Both the position numbers and the translations under genes were made by a program. 64,000 nucleotides of DNA from the NCBI RefSeq assembly GCF_002075795.1, contig NZ_CP020472.1, forward strand, positions 789,001 through 853,000. Direction: 5' to 3'. The DNA is from Shewanella japonica. Its GTDB lineage: Bacteria > Pseudomonadota > Gammaproteobacteria > Enterobacterales > Shewanellaceae. A model generated the notes under the pieces. It ran no database searches. It was not told the origin of the DNA and was given only the letters and a program-made list of their open reading frames with translations. Each line of letters starts with the position of its first letter. The first letter of the stretch is position 1. Of this stretch, positions 36,649-47,466 are shown piece by piece.

Positions 36649-38256
36649 ATGTTAGATACGAATATTAAAAATCAACTGAATACCTACCTGCAAAACCTCA
36701 AGCGCCCAGTTGAACTTGTCGTGTCAGCAGATGCAAGCTCTAAGTCTCAAGAGTTGTTATCACTTGCTCAAGATATTGAAGGTTTATCATCTTTAGTGAG
36801 TTTACAGCAGCAAACGTCGGATAGAACGCCGTCAATGAGCATTAAAAATCCACAAAATGGATCAAATATTACCTTTGCTGGTTTACCAATGGGGCATGAA
36901 TTTACCTCTTTAGTGCTTGCGTTACTGCACTCTGGTGGTCATCCGATCAAATTAGATGCGGATGTGATCGAACAGATCCGAAACTTACCTGGTGAATTCC
37001 ATTTCGAAACCTATGTGTCGTTGAGCTGTCAGACTTGTCCTGAAGTGGTGCAAGCGTTGAATATGATGGCTGCGATCAACCCAAATATTACTAATGTGAT
37101 GATTGATGGCGCATTATTTCAAGATGAAATTAATGACCGCAATATCATGTCTGTGCCCACAGTGTATATGAATGGAGAGCCGTTCTCTGTTGGCGCGATT
37201 TCTGTTGTAGAAATCTTAAACAAGTTAGATGTAAATGCAGTAGCAAGAAAAGCTGAACAGTTAAATAACAAAGAATCGTTTGATGTTTTAGTTGTTGGTG
37301 GTGGCCCTGCTGGCGCGTCAGCTGCGATATATGCAGCGCGCAAAGGACTTCGCACTGGCGTAGTTGCTGATAAGTTTGGTGGTCAAGTGGCTGAAACTGT
37401 TGGCATTGAAAACTTTATTTCAGTGTCTAAAACAGAAGGCCCTAAGCTGGTGGCTAACCTTGAAGCACACGTTAAAGATTATGATGTCGATATCATGGAT
37501 AATCAACGTGCTTTGTCATTAAAGTCGGGTAAACAATTTGAACTAGAACTTGAAAGTGGCGCTAAGCTAACAAGTAAAACCATTTTATTAGCAACGGGTG
37601 CACGCTGGCGTGAAATGAATGTACCTGGTGAGCAAGAATATCGCGGTAGTGGTGTAGCTTATTGTCCACATTGTGATGGCCCATTATTTAAAGGTAAGCG
37701 TGTTGCAGTGATTGGCGGTGGTAATTCCGGCATTGAAGCCGCTATTGACTTAGCTGGCATCGTTGAACATGTCACCGTACTTGAATTTGACGCTAGTTTA
37801 CGTGCTGATGAAGTCTTGCAGCGTAAAGCTAATTCAATGGGCAACATTGACATTATTACTCAAGCAATGACCACTGAAGTTTTGGGTGACGGTAAGCGTG
37901 TAACGGGTCTTACGTATACTGACCGCAGCACAAACGAATCTCATAATGTTGAACTCGCGGGTATTTTTGTTCAAATTGGTTTAGTACCCAATACAGAGTG
38001 GCTAACCGATACCGTAGACTTAACTCCGCGTGGTGAGATTATTGTTGATGGTAAAGGTGAGACATCTATTCCCGGAGTATTTGCAGCTGGCGATGTGACT
38101 AACTCAGCTTACAAGCAAATTATCATTGCGATGGGAAGTGGTGCAACAGCATCATTAGGGGCATTCGATTACTTGATTCGTCATAGTGATGAAGCAGGTA
38201 ACGCAACTGATGATACTGTTGAGAAAGCATTGAACTCTGATACCGTTGCTGCATAA
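36649..38256 (+). CDS. ahpF: Alkyl hydroperoxide reductase flavoprotein AhpF
   Basis: AhpF passes electrons from NADH through FAD and two disulfide centres to AhpC. From ATG 36649 (AGGAG eight bases upstream) it is 535 residues. The N-terminal thioredoxin-like domain has the redox motif SCQTCPEVV near 128. The FAD loop is [10 protein letters not shown] and the NADH loop [10 protein letters not shown]; the second redox centre is CPHCDG near 344. The longer frame to 36571 would add a spurious stretch and is not used. A terminator follows. Confidence 0.96.
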   Translation: MLDTNIKNQLNTYLQNLKRPVELVVSADASSKSQELLSLAQDIEGLSSLVSLQQQTSDRTPSMSIKNPQNGSNITFAGLPMGHEFTSLVLALLHSGGHPIKLDADVIEQIRNLPGEFHFETYVSLSCQTCPEVVQALNMMAAINPNITNVMIDGALFQDEINDRNIMSVPTVYMNGEPFSVGAISVVEILNKLDVNAVARKAEQLNNKESFDVLVVGGGPAGASAAIYAARKGLRTGVVADKFGGQVAETVGIENFISVSKTEGPKLVANLEAHVKDYDVDIMDNQRALSLKSGKQFELELESGAKLTSKTILLATGARWREMNVPGEQEYRGSGVAYCPHCDGPLFKGKRVAVIGGGNSGIEAAIDLAGIVEHVTVLEFDASLRADEVLQRKANSMGNIDIITQAMTTEVLGDGKRVTGLTYTDRSTNESHNVELAGIFVQIGLVPNTEWLTDTVDLTPRGEIIVDGKGETSIPGVFAAGDVTNSAYKQIIIAMGSGATASLGAFDYLIRHSDEAGNATDDTVEKALNSDTVAA

Positions 38257-38313
38257 GTCACCTCCACAAACCAGGCGATAGCCTTTAGGTTACTTTAGCA
38301 AATATCGAAAAAG

Positions 38314-38345
38314 TAAAAGCAGCTAACTTTGTTAGCTGTTTTTTT
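38314..38345 (+). terminator. Intrinsic terminator after ahpF
   Basis: The eight-base-pair stem CAGCTAAC/GTTAGCTG with a three-base loop is followed by seven T. Confidence 0.92.
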
Positions 38346-38517
38346 GTTTGGCGAGCAAATTTAGCGTTAACAGTGAAGTGACTAAACCAAGTGGCAATAC
38401 TATGTAAGCTATTGTTGTTTAAGTTCAAGTGCTGGTTGAATTAAAAGCAAAAAGCATGTCGCAACAGGTGTGAAAGTCGCTATAATCAATTGAGATATCC
38501 TCATGCATAAGTGAAAG

Positions 38518-39627
38518 ATGCAAAAAACAACCCCGACATTTGAGCAACAGTTACACTTTGAAACCCAGCAATACCTTGCCAAAGGGTGCCGTTGGTTAAG
38601 TGTACTGAGCTTTATTTTAGCGGTTGTGATTGGCATTACTCGATTGTTGAATATTCCAGAGCTAAATTTCACCTTCACACTGATTAGTATCCTGCCATTA
38701 GCATTGGTATCGCTTTACGGCGCAATGCGCGATTTTTCTCTTCCTTCGTCGCAAAAGATAAATGACTACGGCCGCTTCTATCGTTATATATTGGCGTTAA
38801 TTTTATGTTGGATCACAGTCTGTAACTGGTTGATATTATCAGCACCATTTGCTCAGGGAAAAGTAGAATCAATATTGCATTTAATGATGTTTGCTTTATC
38901 TATCGCATTTTTCCCCGTCCGTCGTTTATTGCTTTTTGCTGTACTCATCATGTCGACTTATATGGCATCGGTGAGAATTTTCTTTTTTGCTGATGAGTTG
39001 TTTTTCCCAATCATGAAAATGTTGAGCTTTCTTGGGATTGTCATTTCAGGTCAGCAAGTCATTGAAAAATGGTTTAGGAAGTCGATTTTTAAAGATGTTG
39101 AAAATCAACGTTTAGTGAATGAACTCAATCAATTAGCGTTAACAGACAGTTTGACCAAGCTGAGTAATCGACGTTATTTTGATGCGATGTTAACCAAAGA
39201 AATTCAGCATTGCGAGCGAAGTGGCTCGGCCATGTCAATCATTCTAATGGATATAGACTTCTTTAAAAAACTCAATGACTACTCAGGCCATCAGCGTGGT
39301 GACGAATGCTTGATTGAGCTGGCAAAGTTATTAAAACATCAGATTAAAAGGCCGAGAGATGTTTGTGCTCGTTATGGCGGAGAAGAGTTTATTGTGTTGC
39401 TTCCAGAAACCGATATAGCAGGCGCAGTTGAAGTCGCTAATAATATTAAGTTACGCCTTAACCAATTAGCATTTCAGCACCCAGACTCTTTGGTGAGCGA
39501 GTATGTCACTGTCTCTCAAGGGGCTGCGCAATGGCAACCAGGGATCAATGCAGAACAATTAATCAAGCAAGCTGATGATAAGCTTTACGAAGTTAAAGCG
39601 ACGACTCGAAATAATATTGCTTATTAA
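38518..39627 (+). CDS. Membrane-bound diguanylate cyclase (GGDEF)
   Basis: The 369-residue protein has an N-terminal membrane domain of about six spans (residues 25-180), then a GGDEF domain making cyclic di-GMP. The active-site motif is GGEEF (287-291), with the conserved substrate segment DIDFFKKLND. A product-inhibition I-site RPRD (278-281) sits exactly five residues before GGEEF, so feedback control is likely. The ligand, if any, for the membrane part is unknown. The ribosome site (GTGAAAG) is weak. It is monocistronic, upstream of a chemoreceptor gene. Confidence 0.9.
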   Translation: MQKTTPTFEQQLHFETQQYLAKGCRWLSVLSFILAVVIGITRLLNIPELNFTFTLISILPLALVSLYGAMRDFSLPSSQKINDYGRFYRYILALILCWITVCNWLILSAPFAQGKVESILHLMMFALSIAFFPVRRLLLFAVLIMSTYMASVRIFFFADELFFPIMKMLSFLGIVISGQQVIEKWFRKSIFKDVENQRLVNELNQLALTDSLTKLSNRRYFDAMLTKEIQHCERSGSAMSIILMDIDFFKKLNDYSGHQRGDECLIELAKLLKHQIKRPRDVCARYGGEEFIVLLPETDIAGAVEVANNIKLRLNQLAFQHPDSLVSEYVTVSQGAAQWQPGINAEQLIKQADDKLYEVKATTRNNIAY

Positions 39628-39822
39628 CTTTAGCAATTTGCCGAGTGGCCGATATACAAATTGTAACGTATTTGTCGTTAATAGCAGTATAAAAGGATTT
39701 TAACGCGTTTTAGCAAGGTAAGCTGCGATAAATAATATGGTCACTTTAAAGTGTCAGCGCAGTTTATTTATACGTGTTTTATTAAGGCAAATATCCTTTT
39801 ACGAGTGCTTTGGGGGCAATAA

Positions 39823-41442
39823 ATGAATTGGTTTAGCAACATGTCAATCTTCAAGAAAGTCGGCTTGATTTTCGTACTTTCTGTCATCATCTTTGCCGTC
39901 AATTTAACGATCAGTATTATTTCGATTAATAAGAACAACGATGCAATGACGTTCATGCAAGACAAAGTCTCGCAGCGTGTTGAGCTTGCCAATCAAAATG
40001 TTATTTATGTTCAAAGGCTTGATGAACTTTATACTCAAGCGGTGTCATTTTCTGATGAAGACTTGATTGATAACGCCAATAAAACATACCAATCTCTGCA
40101 AAAAAACATTAATAGCCTTATTAGTCTCGACAGTGAACAGTCGAGTAATTTGTCATTACTTAATAAAGAACTAAATCAATATAATGAGGTGACCTTTGAC
40201 CTTGCTAAAGGCATGGTTGATAACACGATTGACATGAGCAAAGTCGGCCAGATTATTGCTACTAAAACCCAAGTTTATGACAAATTAATGGTAGGTATTC
40301 AGCAATATAAAGCGGACAAAGTTACCGAGTTTAATTATACGATTCAAGAGTCGGTTAGCCATTCAGAAACCGGTTTAATGCTGACGTTATCTATTGGTTT
40401 GTCTTTACTATTATTAATGGCTATTGCAACTATCTCTATTGCTAAATCGTTAAGTAGCTCTGCGGGTAATTTAGCTAACTCGCTTGGTGAATTAGCCGAT
40501 GGTAAAGGTGATTTACGTCATCAACTTGATGTCACAGGGCGCGATGAACTAGGCCAAGTCTCGACCAACTTTAACCGTTTTTTACGTTTACTTGCCGATG
40601 CGATTCAGCAAGTGGTAAGCGTTACAGCGCCATTACTACAAAGCGCAGAGTCATTAAAAGAGCGAATGGGTATTGCGACTCAAGCAACAGAAAAGCAAAG
40701 TCTAGATGCCAAAACAGTGCAGCACTCAATGGAAGAAATGGGCTTATCTGTTAATGAAATTTCTCAAAGCGCCCAACAGGCAGCAGAAGCGGCTGATAGT
40801 GCAGAGCGTGAAGCCACAAACGGCCTAGCTGTGGTGGCAAGTACGATTAATATTTCTCAAGAGCTTAATGCAGAAATTGAAATCGCTTCAGAGTCGATTA
40901 ATGAATTAGCCAAAGACACTGAAAGTGTAAATTCAATTCTCAATGTCATTACCTCCATTGCAGAACAAACAAACTTATTGGCGCTTAATGCCGCGATTGA
41001 AGCTGCACGAGCGGGTGAGCAAGGCCGAGGTTTTGCGGTTGTAGCGGATGAAGTTCGGGCTTTAGCCTCTAAAACTGCAGATGCCACTAAAGAAATTCGT
41101 GAAGTTCTGTCTCGCTTAAAAGGCGCGGCAGAATCATCAGTTACAACGATGGATGTTGCTATTGGTAAAGCGTCTGATAATGAAAAACATGCCCGTGAAA
41201 CCGGTGATGTTTTAAAGTCTATTCAAGAACAGATTGTGAATATCAATACCATGAATACACACATAGCAGCGGCAACAGAGCAGCAATCTGCAGTAGCAGC
41301 GCAAGTTAGCCATAACGTTGTTGAAATGAATGCTTCATTTGTTCAAACATTAGAGATTTTAGCCGAAGTACAAGATGTGTCTGATGGGTTGTTAGATTTC
41401 TCTGACGAGCTGAATAATGCCACCTCTCAGTTTAAGCTTTAA
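39823..41442 (+). CDS. Methyl-accepting chemotaxis protein
   Basis: This 539-residue chemoreceptor has spans near 11-31 and 184-206 flanking a helical periplasmic sensor (about 150 residues, four-helix-bundle type). A HAMP region (about 207-262) leads to a signalling domain with the conserved hairpin [20 protein letters not shown] near 385. There is no C-terminal pentapeptide tether for CheR/CheB. TTGGGGGC lies before the ATG. Its ligand is unknown. A terminator follows about 120 bases downstream. Confidence 0.93.
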   Translation: MNWFSNMSIFKKVGLIFVLSVIIFAVNLTISIISINKNNDAMTFMQDKVSQRVELANQNVIYVQRLDELYTQAVSFSDEDLIDNANKTYQSLQKNINSLISLDSEQSSNLSLLNKELNQYNEVTFDLAKGMVDNTIDMSKVGQIIATKTQVYDKLMVGIQQYKADKVTEFNYTIQESVSHSETGLMLTLSIGLSLLLLMAIATISIAKSLSSSAGNLANSLGELADGKGDLRHQLDVTGRDELGQVSTNFNRFLRLLADAIQQVVSVTAPLLQSAESLKERMGIATQATEKQSLDAKTVQHSMEEMGLSVNEISQSAQQAAEAADSAEREATNGLAVVASTINISQELNAEIEIASESINELAKDTESVNSILNVITSIAEQTNLLALNAAIEAARAGEQGRGFAVVADEVRALASKTADATKEIREVLSRLKGAAESSVTTMDVAIGKASDNEKHARETGDVLKSIQEQIVNINTMNTHIAAATEQQSAVAAQVSHNVVEMNASFVQTLEILAEVQDVSDGLLDFSDELNNATSQFKL

Positions 41443-41882
41443 TGTGCTTTCTAAGTTTATGTCTGAGGTATGTGACTTAGCCTTATACCTTAAGGGTGTT
41501 TCTTAGCCTTTTTCACTGGATATGTTCAAACTTTAACTAAACATTGGCACATTAAATTAATGAAAAAACCACCTCTTAGGTGGTTTTTTTGTGGCTGTAG
41601 TTAGCGGTTTTTCGGTTGCAGCTTTTACTTGGTAGTGAGTTAACACCTTAAAACGCCAAAACCTGCTCACAATTGTATGTTGATTAAGCAAATTATACTT
41701 CAACTGCTGCTTTGTTAAGCGCTGTTTTGAGTTATGTTAGCGTATCATTTAGGCCAATTTAATCAGCGAAATTGCTTCACGCATCGCTTTGATTTAACTT
41801 ATTAGCATAAGAAAATTGCTCACAACAATAACCGTGATAAAACGAGTTTTTGCTTTCGCAGATAGTGCGTAAAAGGATCCCA
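41443..41882. other. Intergenic region before the SMC-like operon
   Basis: It holds the chemoreceptor terminator at 41563-41591. The remaining 290 bases should contain the operon promoter; the ribosome site AAAGGA is just before 41883. No confident promoter or operator was identified. Confidence 0.45.
41563..41591 (+). terminator. Intrinsic terminator after the chemoreceptor gene
   Basis: AAAAAACCACCTCTTAGGTGG is followed by a seven-T run; the stem is AACCACCT/AGGTGGTT. Confidence 0.92.
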
Positions 41883-44800
41883 ATGCCAAGCTTGATCAGA
41901 ATCGTATTAATCAATACCCATTTACCGGGTGTCGTTGAATTGCAACTTGCTGGACATGCCAATATTTGTGGTACCAATGCATCAGGTAAAACGACATTAC
42001 AACGACTGGTACCTGTATTTTATGGTGAGTACCCAAGTCGGGTCGTTCCGTCGACTAGGGATAGCTTTGAGCGTTGGTATTTGCCTCATGATTCAAGCTA
42101 CATCATTTACGAATATCAAAAGAGCGATGGCAAGCTATACCAAGCGATTATGGCTTCTGCTGGTGATGGTAAAGGGGTTAATTACCGGTTTATTGCCAAA
42201 GGCTTTGAGTTAGATGATTACGTAAAATCACGTAATGGCGACACCATTATTTGTCATACCATGGCTGAACTTGGTCGTGAAATGAAGCGTGCCCAAGTGA
42301 CTCACACTCATTTGCTAAATACCCGAGAGTATCGAGCCATTATTCAACATGATCGTAGCTTACTCACCACAGGCGGCAATAAAGGCGAGCTGCGCACTTA
42401 TGGGCATCAATTCTCCTTATGTGATAGCGAATACTCACTACGTCATATTGAAAAACTCGCTAAAGCGGTGCATTCCAAAGAAGGAAAAATGGAAACCGTT
42501 AAGTCGATGGTAGCGGCGATTCTAGAGGAAGATGGCGTTAACCCGCCCACATCACGTTTAAACCCTCAGCGAGTTGAAAGTTGGATCCGTGAAAGCCAGT
42601 TAGTACAAGGTTTTGAACAAATTCGCCCAGAGTTTGAAAAACTAGAGCAAGAGTTTAATCAATTACTCAGTGCTGAACTTCGTTTAGGCAGTTTAGCCAA
42701 AGGTTATCGCGCAGATGAAACCTTTGAGGCAGAAAGACAAGAGTTAAGTCAAAACGAGTCTAAAGATGCCAGCTTACAACTACGCATGTTAGATGAAGAG
42801 TGGAAAGAAGCAAGGGACGAAATAAGCCAAGAGTTATCATTTGCACAAGGTGATACTCGCAAGTATGAGGCTGAGCTTGATGCAATTGAGGATCAATATG
42901 AAGGTTTCTTAAATGCCAATATTGAACAAGCTAAAGCCGATTTAGACAGTTTAGATAATTGGCGTAGTGATTTAGAAAATCTAACAGAGCGTCATAAACT
43001 GCAAACTGAAAAGCATCAAGATATTGAAGCAGCTTACAGTAGTCGACGTAGCAAGATAGCAGAGCAGCTTCATCGTGAGCTTGAAACGCTCCACGAAGAA
43101 CAAGATGAACTGCGTGAAAACCGTGATGCTCAACGTGAGGCCGCTTCAGAAGATTTAGCTAATCTTGAAAATGTTTGGCGTGAAAAAACTGATGCGGGTA
43201 AAGCGACATTTGCGGAACAAGAATATCAACTTAAATTGACTCGTGGTGAACTTAGCCATCAAGTTGACGGTGTGACGTACACTGAAGAAGAAAAAACCAC
43301 GTTAGCCATTTTTGATGAGCGCATTAGCCGTGCAGATGAAGAACAAGAAATCTGTAATCAAAAGGTCGATCGCTTATCCATAGACGAACGTAAATTACGT
43401 GCTAAACGCGATCAAGTGAGTGAAGCGCTGCGGATTGCGAGTGTCAGAGTGAATGAACGTTTAGCTGATGTTGATGATGTTAAAGGGATATTATTCCCGC
43501 AGTCACACACGTTACTTGAGTTTTTACGTAAAGAGTCTCCAGGTTGGGAGCAAAGCTTTGGTAAAGTGATAGCACCTGAGTTGCTTCATCGCACCGACTT
43601 ACATCCTACTGTGGCAGGCAGTAGCGATGACGCGCTATTTGGTATTGGGCTTGATTTAAAGGCGATAGATGTCCCTGATTATGCCGCGTCCGAGCAAGAT
43701 TTACGCTTACGGTTAACCAAAGCAGAAGAGGCTTTATCTCAAGCTGAAGAGCTAAAGGTTGAACATGAAGATCAGCTTGTTATGATTAATGATGAGTTAG
43801 ATAACCTCAGCAAAGAACTGACTTTTGCACGAACGGCTTATAAAAATAGCCGTGAAGATGTCAGACGTTTATTTGATGAAAAACGTAGCACTCAGACTCA
43901 AATTAACCAAGCGTTAGCAGATAGAAAAGCCCATGCAGCCAAACGATTAGTGCAGCTTGATAATGAGCTCAAGCAGCAACATAACCAGCATCTAGAGTGG
44001 CTAGATGAGCAAAAAGACCAAGCGCTTGAAGCTCGAATGGAAAAAAATGCTTATTGGCAAGATGTTATCGGAGCATTAGACAATCAGCTCGCACAAATCA
44101 AAACCAATATTGAAACCCGTCGCAGCAATGCTAAACAAGAGCAAAAAGCCTGTGATACTTGGTATAAAAATGAGCTTAAATCTCGTGGGGTTGATGAAGC
44201 TGCAATTGTGGCGCTTAAAGGGAAAATACGAGAACTAGAAGCGCAAATCAGCCATGCTGAAAAACGTCGCAGTGATGTATTGCGTTACGATCATTGGTAT
44301 CAAAATGCCTGGCTTGTCAGCAAGCCAAAGTTGCAAACAGACTTATCTAAAGTAAAACAAGCCGTGCTTGAACTCGAGCAACAACTTGCGAATAAAACGG
44401 CTGAAGTTAAACAGCGCAAACAGCAGCTAGAGACGGTTAAAAAAGCCTCTGATGCAGCACAAGTTGACGCATCAGAGAACTTAACGAAATTGCGTGCAGT
44501 GATGCGTAAACTCGCTGAGCTTAAATTACCTAAAAGTAAAGAAGAAGCTGATGGCAGCATTGGTGAACGTTTAAGACAAGGTGAAGAGTTACTTTTACAA
44601 CGTGACTATCTTCTAGGTTCAGTGAAGCAATATGTTGAACATTTTGATTCCGTTATTGCCAGTAAATCTGGTTCAAGCCTCGCTGAGTTTTGGGAGCGTG
44701 CTCGTGATGAGTCTAGCTTTACCAACGATAAAGGTATTCGATTACTGGATTACCGTAAGTTAGTGCCCCAACTTGAACAATTATTAAATGTGATGGTACC

Positions 44801-45560
44801 GCAATCACTTATGGCGATTCGTGAACAAGGACGAATTTTTGGTATCGACTTAACCGCTTACTACGATGTATTAGCTGATATCGATAGACGTATTGCTTCA
44901 CAAAGTGCTCGCATTACCCGTGAAGTCGGTGAAGAGTTATTCCTTGATGGGGTATCTGAATCGGCAGTTAAGATTCGTTCTCGCATTAGTGAGTTAGAGT
45001 TCTGGCCTGAACTGGAAGTGTTTGTGAAAGCCTTTAAGCAATGGAAAGCAGATGGTTTCAGTCAATTACCTGATGAGCACTACACATCAAGCATGCGTCG
45101 TGCGCTAGATATTATTGGTCGTGCAGCGCTTTCGGGCGGTATTGCCAAGCTATTAGAAATTGAGCTGCGCTTAAAAGAAGGTAACAGCGATTTAGTTATA
45201 CGTACTGATAGACAGCTTAATGAGTCTTCTAGTCACGGTATGGCGTATCTCATTCTGTGTAAGTTCCTGCTCGCATTTACTCGCTTATTACGTGGTAAAG
45301 CGGATGTCACGATTCATTGGCCTATTGATGAGCTGGGTACTCTGCATCATACCAATGTGAAAAAAATCTTTGATGCCTGTGTGAATAACAATATTAGCGT
45401 ATTAGGGGCTTTCCCGAATCCGGAGTCTGAAGTACTTAATCTGTTTGCTAACCGATACATCATTAATAAACAAACCCGCAAATTGCAGGTGGTGAAACCG
45501 AAAAGCAATCCACTGGCTGAGCGATTAAGTCAGCGTGCCAATAATAAGGAGGCGATCTAA
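41883..45560 (+). CDS. SMC-like ATPase of a condensin-like operon (MukB/MksB/JetC-like)
   Basis: Start at ATG 41883 (AAAGGA six bases upstream) gives 1225 residues. The Walker A is near the N-terminus (GTNASGKT, Lys36). The C-terminal head has a degenerate ABC-signature-like segment SHGMAYLILCKFLL (Ser1117) and a Walker B-like WPIDELG (Asp1149, Glu1150). Between lie two long stretches rich in Glu, Lys, Gln and Ala (about 230-510 and 570-900), which look like antiparallel coiled coils around a hinge near 530-600. This is the SMC layout. It overlaps the next gene (TAATG). Size and signature suggest a Muk/Mks-type member, not canonical Smc. Which type is uncertain. Confidence 0.85.
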   Translation: MPSLIRIVLINTHLPGVVELQLAGHANICGTNASGKTTLQRLVPVFYGEYPSRVVPSTRDSFERWYLPHDSSYIIYEYQKSDGKLYQAIMASAGDGKGVNYRFIAKGFELDDYVKSRNGDTIICHTMAELGREMKRAQVTHTHLLNTREYRAIIQHDRSLLTTGGNKGELRTYGHQFSLCDSEYSLRHIEKLAKAVHSKEGKMETVKSMVAAILEEDGVNPPTSRLNPQRVESWIRESQLVQGFEQIRPEFEKLEQEFNQLLSAELRLGSLAKGYRADETFEAERQELSQNESKDASLQLRMLDEEWKEARDEISQELSFAQGDTRKYEAELDAIEDQYEGFLNANIEQAKADLDSLDNWRSDLENLTERHKLQTEKHQDIEAAYSSRRSKIAEQLHRELETLHEEQDELRENRDAQREAASEDLANLENVWREKTDAGKATFAEQEYQLKLTRGELSHQVDGVTYTEEEKTTLAIFDERISRADEEQEICNQKVDRLSIDERKLRAKRDQVSEALRIASVRVNERLADVDDVKGILFPQSHTLLEFLRKESPGWEQSFGKVIAPELLHRTDLHPTVAGSSDDALFGIGLDLKAIDVPDYAASEQDLRLRLTKAEEALSQAEELKVEHEDQLVMINDELDNLSKELTFARTAYKNSREDVRRLFDEKRSTQTQINQALADRKAHAAKRLVQLDNELKQQHNQHLEWLDEQKDQALEARMEKNAYWQDVIGALDNQLAQIKTNIETRRSNAKQEQKACDTWYKNELKSRGVDEAAIVALKGKIRELEAQISHAEKRRSDVLRYDHWYQNAWLVSKPKLQTDLSKVKQAVLELEQQLANKTAEVKQRKQQLETVKKASDAAQVDASENLTKLRAVMRKLAELKLPKSKEEADGSIGERLRQGEELLLQRDYLLGSVKQYVEHFDSVIASKSGSSLAEFWERARDESSFTNDKGIRLLDYRKLVPQLEQLLNVMVPQSLMAIREQGRIFGIDLTAYYDVLADIDRRIASQSARITREVGEELFLDGVSESAVKIRSRISELEFWPELEVFVKAFKQWKADGFSQLPDEHYTSSMRRALDIIGRAALSGGIAKLLEIELRLKEGNSDLVIRTDRQLNESSSHGMAYLILCKFLLAFTRLLRGKADVTIHWPIDELGTLHHTNVKKIFDACVNNNISVLGAFPNPESEVLNLFANRYIINKQTRKLQVVKPKSNPLAERLSQRANNKEAI

Positions 45561-46249
45561 TGTCTGAATCAATGCAATCACCTTTGTCTTCTAAAAGCGT
45601 AGCGCCTTCAGAAACCACCTTGGTCGGAACCGGCATGCTTATCGAGCAATTATTGCGTGGTGAGTTTATCTGTCGCACCACAAATGAAGATGGTTGGCGT
45701 GCTTTAAAAAGCCCGCATACCTTTGAGAAAATTGAACAGTATTTAAATCAAATTAATCGTACGATTTCTTCGGCAGCTGAAGGAGATGTCTTTTTTTGTG
45801 GTTATCAGCAGTTAGGCGAGCAAGAAAAGAAAGTGATTTCTAGCCAATTTAAGGATATTTGCTCAGCGCTGGTGCCATTAGTTGAGTGGCTGGTTTTAGT
45901 TCAAGAAAGCAGTGGTCAAGATGCTCCTTTAAGTGAAGGTGCACCGATCCGTTTGACTGAGCTTCAAGCGCGTATTGAAGACACCCCAGCTTTTATGGAG
46001 CAATTGGCTAAGCTAAGTCATTATCGATTGTTTGGCTCCACCAGTCACAATGTTGATAATCAAATAAAGCTGGTATTTAAGCGTTTAGTTGAACTAGGTT
46101 ATTTAGTTAAACCCAACAGTGAAAAGCAAATTTACATTGCCACAGGTAAGCTTGATTATTTATACGAAGTGATCCGCTTTATTGATGAAACAGAAGGATT
46201 AAGCCTTGAAGCTCAAGCTGAAACTGCGACACAAAGGGATTTAGTATGA
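45560..46249 (+). CDS. MukE/MksE-like (KITE-type) subunit of the condensin-like operon
   Basis: The 229-residue protein lacks catalytic motifs. Its middle part (LLRGEFICRTTNEDGWRAL, then a YL-x-QIN helix) has the flavour of MksE/JetB proteins, which carry winged helices and bind the kleisin. Its start overlaps the upstream stop (TAATG) and its stop overlaps the next start (ATGA), so all three genes are coupled in translation. Assignment rests on gene order, size and weak similarity. Confidence 0.65.
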   Translation: MSESMQSPLSSKSVAPSETTLVGTGMLIEQLLRGEFICRTTNEDGWRALKSPHTFEKIEQYLNQINRTISSAAEGDVFFCGYQQLGEQEKKVISSQFKDICSALVPLVEWLVLVQESSGQDAPLSEGAPIRLTELQARIEDTPAFMEQLAKLSHYRLFGSTSHNVDNQIKLVFKRLVELGYLVKPNSEKQIYIATGKLDYLYEVIRFIDETEGLSLEAQAETATQRDLV

Positions 46250-47466
46250 GTAATAATTTACATCAAGCAGGGGTTAAGCTGCTAAAACAGTTAAGCCGTC
46301 ATGCTGATGTGGTTATGGATGCCTATTTAGCGGGTTCTGTCAGTGAAACAACGCATGACGTTGCTGTGATAGAAAAGCTAAAAAAGAGTGGTATTTTATG
46401 GCGACCAGAACCCGATGAGGCCTTACGCCTTAAGCGTTCAGTGAGAGCATTACTGGAAGAAGCGTTGAGCGATGAGCGCAATCGTCAGATTGATGCCAAT
46501 GTTGGCTCAGCGTTTAGTACGATTAAAACGTTAGCCGATCATTATAAAGAAGCACGGCATAATATTGATTATAGTGCTGCTGAGGCTTACTTAGCCGATT
46601 TAAGTGAACATGTTTATAGCTTCACCGATAGCCTAAGATATTCTATTAGGGTGCTGTGGAGCCGCATTAATAACGAGTTCGGTTATGTTGGCAGTATTAG
46701 TGCAAAAATTCGTGAGAATGAACTTGCACAAAGCCAAGTGTCTGAGTTGCTTAATGGATTGGAAATGTTCCAGTTCAGTGAATTGAGTGACATTGCAGGT
46801 GATATTCGAGAGTTAAGACGACTGCTTGTCACTAACTTGCAAGAAACACTGAGCCAATGCACTCAAGAAATTAGCGCTGTTCAAGGGCGATTACTTGAAT
46901 TGCTAGGTCGGTTTAGGCAAATTCAGGGTCGTACTCGTCTGCTTAAAGGCTTTTTGTTACATACTGATCTGCATCCAGATTACCAGCCTGAAAACCACGT
47001 CGCTCATAAGCACGTGCCAAACTTATTCAACTGCGCCGACGCAATGATTAAGCCTGCCAGTGTTGACGTTAATAACAGTCAGCACGAACTTGTGTTATTA
47101 GATGTGGTATCTAAAGTAAAAGCCATTAGTCGTGACTTATTGCCAACAAAAGTACGTGAGCACAATGTGGCAACGACCATGAGTGATGTAGAAGATTTCG
47201 ACATCCCTGATAACCCGCTTAAACTGGCTGTGGATCAATACTTTTGTGAAGTCATCGATTCAGGTCTGCGACAGTCAGCGCTAGAGTATCTTCATGTCAA
47301 TAAGCTCGAATGGGAAGCTGAAAACTGGTTATATCAGGTGATTGGCGGTTATGAAGGTTTACCAGATGAGCATAAGGTTTACTTTGAACTTGAACCGATT
47401 GGTGAGCCTGACCCAATCTATAACGGTAACTTTATGATCCATGATGTAGAGCTGTGGCTGGCCTAA
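46246..47466 (+). CDS. Kleisin-like subunit (MksF-like) of the condensin-like operon
   Basis: The 406-residue protein begins with a region like a winged-helix domain (residues 1-70), then a helical middle (about 95-250) and a C-terminal part that could contact the ATPase head. No enzymatic motif is visible. Similar genes have been given misleading names such as phosphoenolpyruvate carboxylase in annotation; I see no support for that activity. The ATGA overlap with the preceding gene shows translational coupling. Kleisin role is inferred from context and domain layout, not from a strong motif. Confidence 0.6.
   Translation: MSNNLHQAGVKLLKQLSRHADVVMDAYLAGSVSETTHDVAVIEKLKKSGILWRPEPDEALRLKRSVRALLEEALSDERNRQIDANVGSAFSTIKTLADHYKEARHNIDYSAAEAYLADLSEHVYSFTDSLRYSIRVLWSRINNEFGYVGSISAKIRENELAQSQVSELLNGLEMFQFSELSDIAGDIRELRRLLVTNLQETLSQCTQEISAVQGRLLELLGRFRQIQGRTRLLKGFLLHTDLHPDYQPENHVAHKHVPNLFNCADAMIKPASVDVNNSQHELVLLDVVSKVKAISRDLLPTKVREHNVATTMSDVEDFDIPDNPLKLAVDQYFCEVIDSGLRQSALEYLHVNKLEWEAENWLYQVIGGYEGLPDEHKVYFELEPIGEPDPIYNGNFMIHDVELWLA

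Noticed and set aside
39648..39655. GCCGATAT, resembling the FliA -10 element, before the chemoreceptor gene
   Set aside because: The -10 matches seven of eight bases, but the -35 region at the right distance reads TTTA instead of TAAA, so it is not convincing.
46246..47466. Phosphoenolpyruvate carboxylase as name for the third gene of the condensin-like operon
   Set aside because: The protein is 406 residues and lacks any PEP carboxylase motif; the coupled operon context points to a structural subunit.
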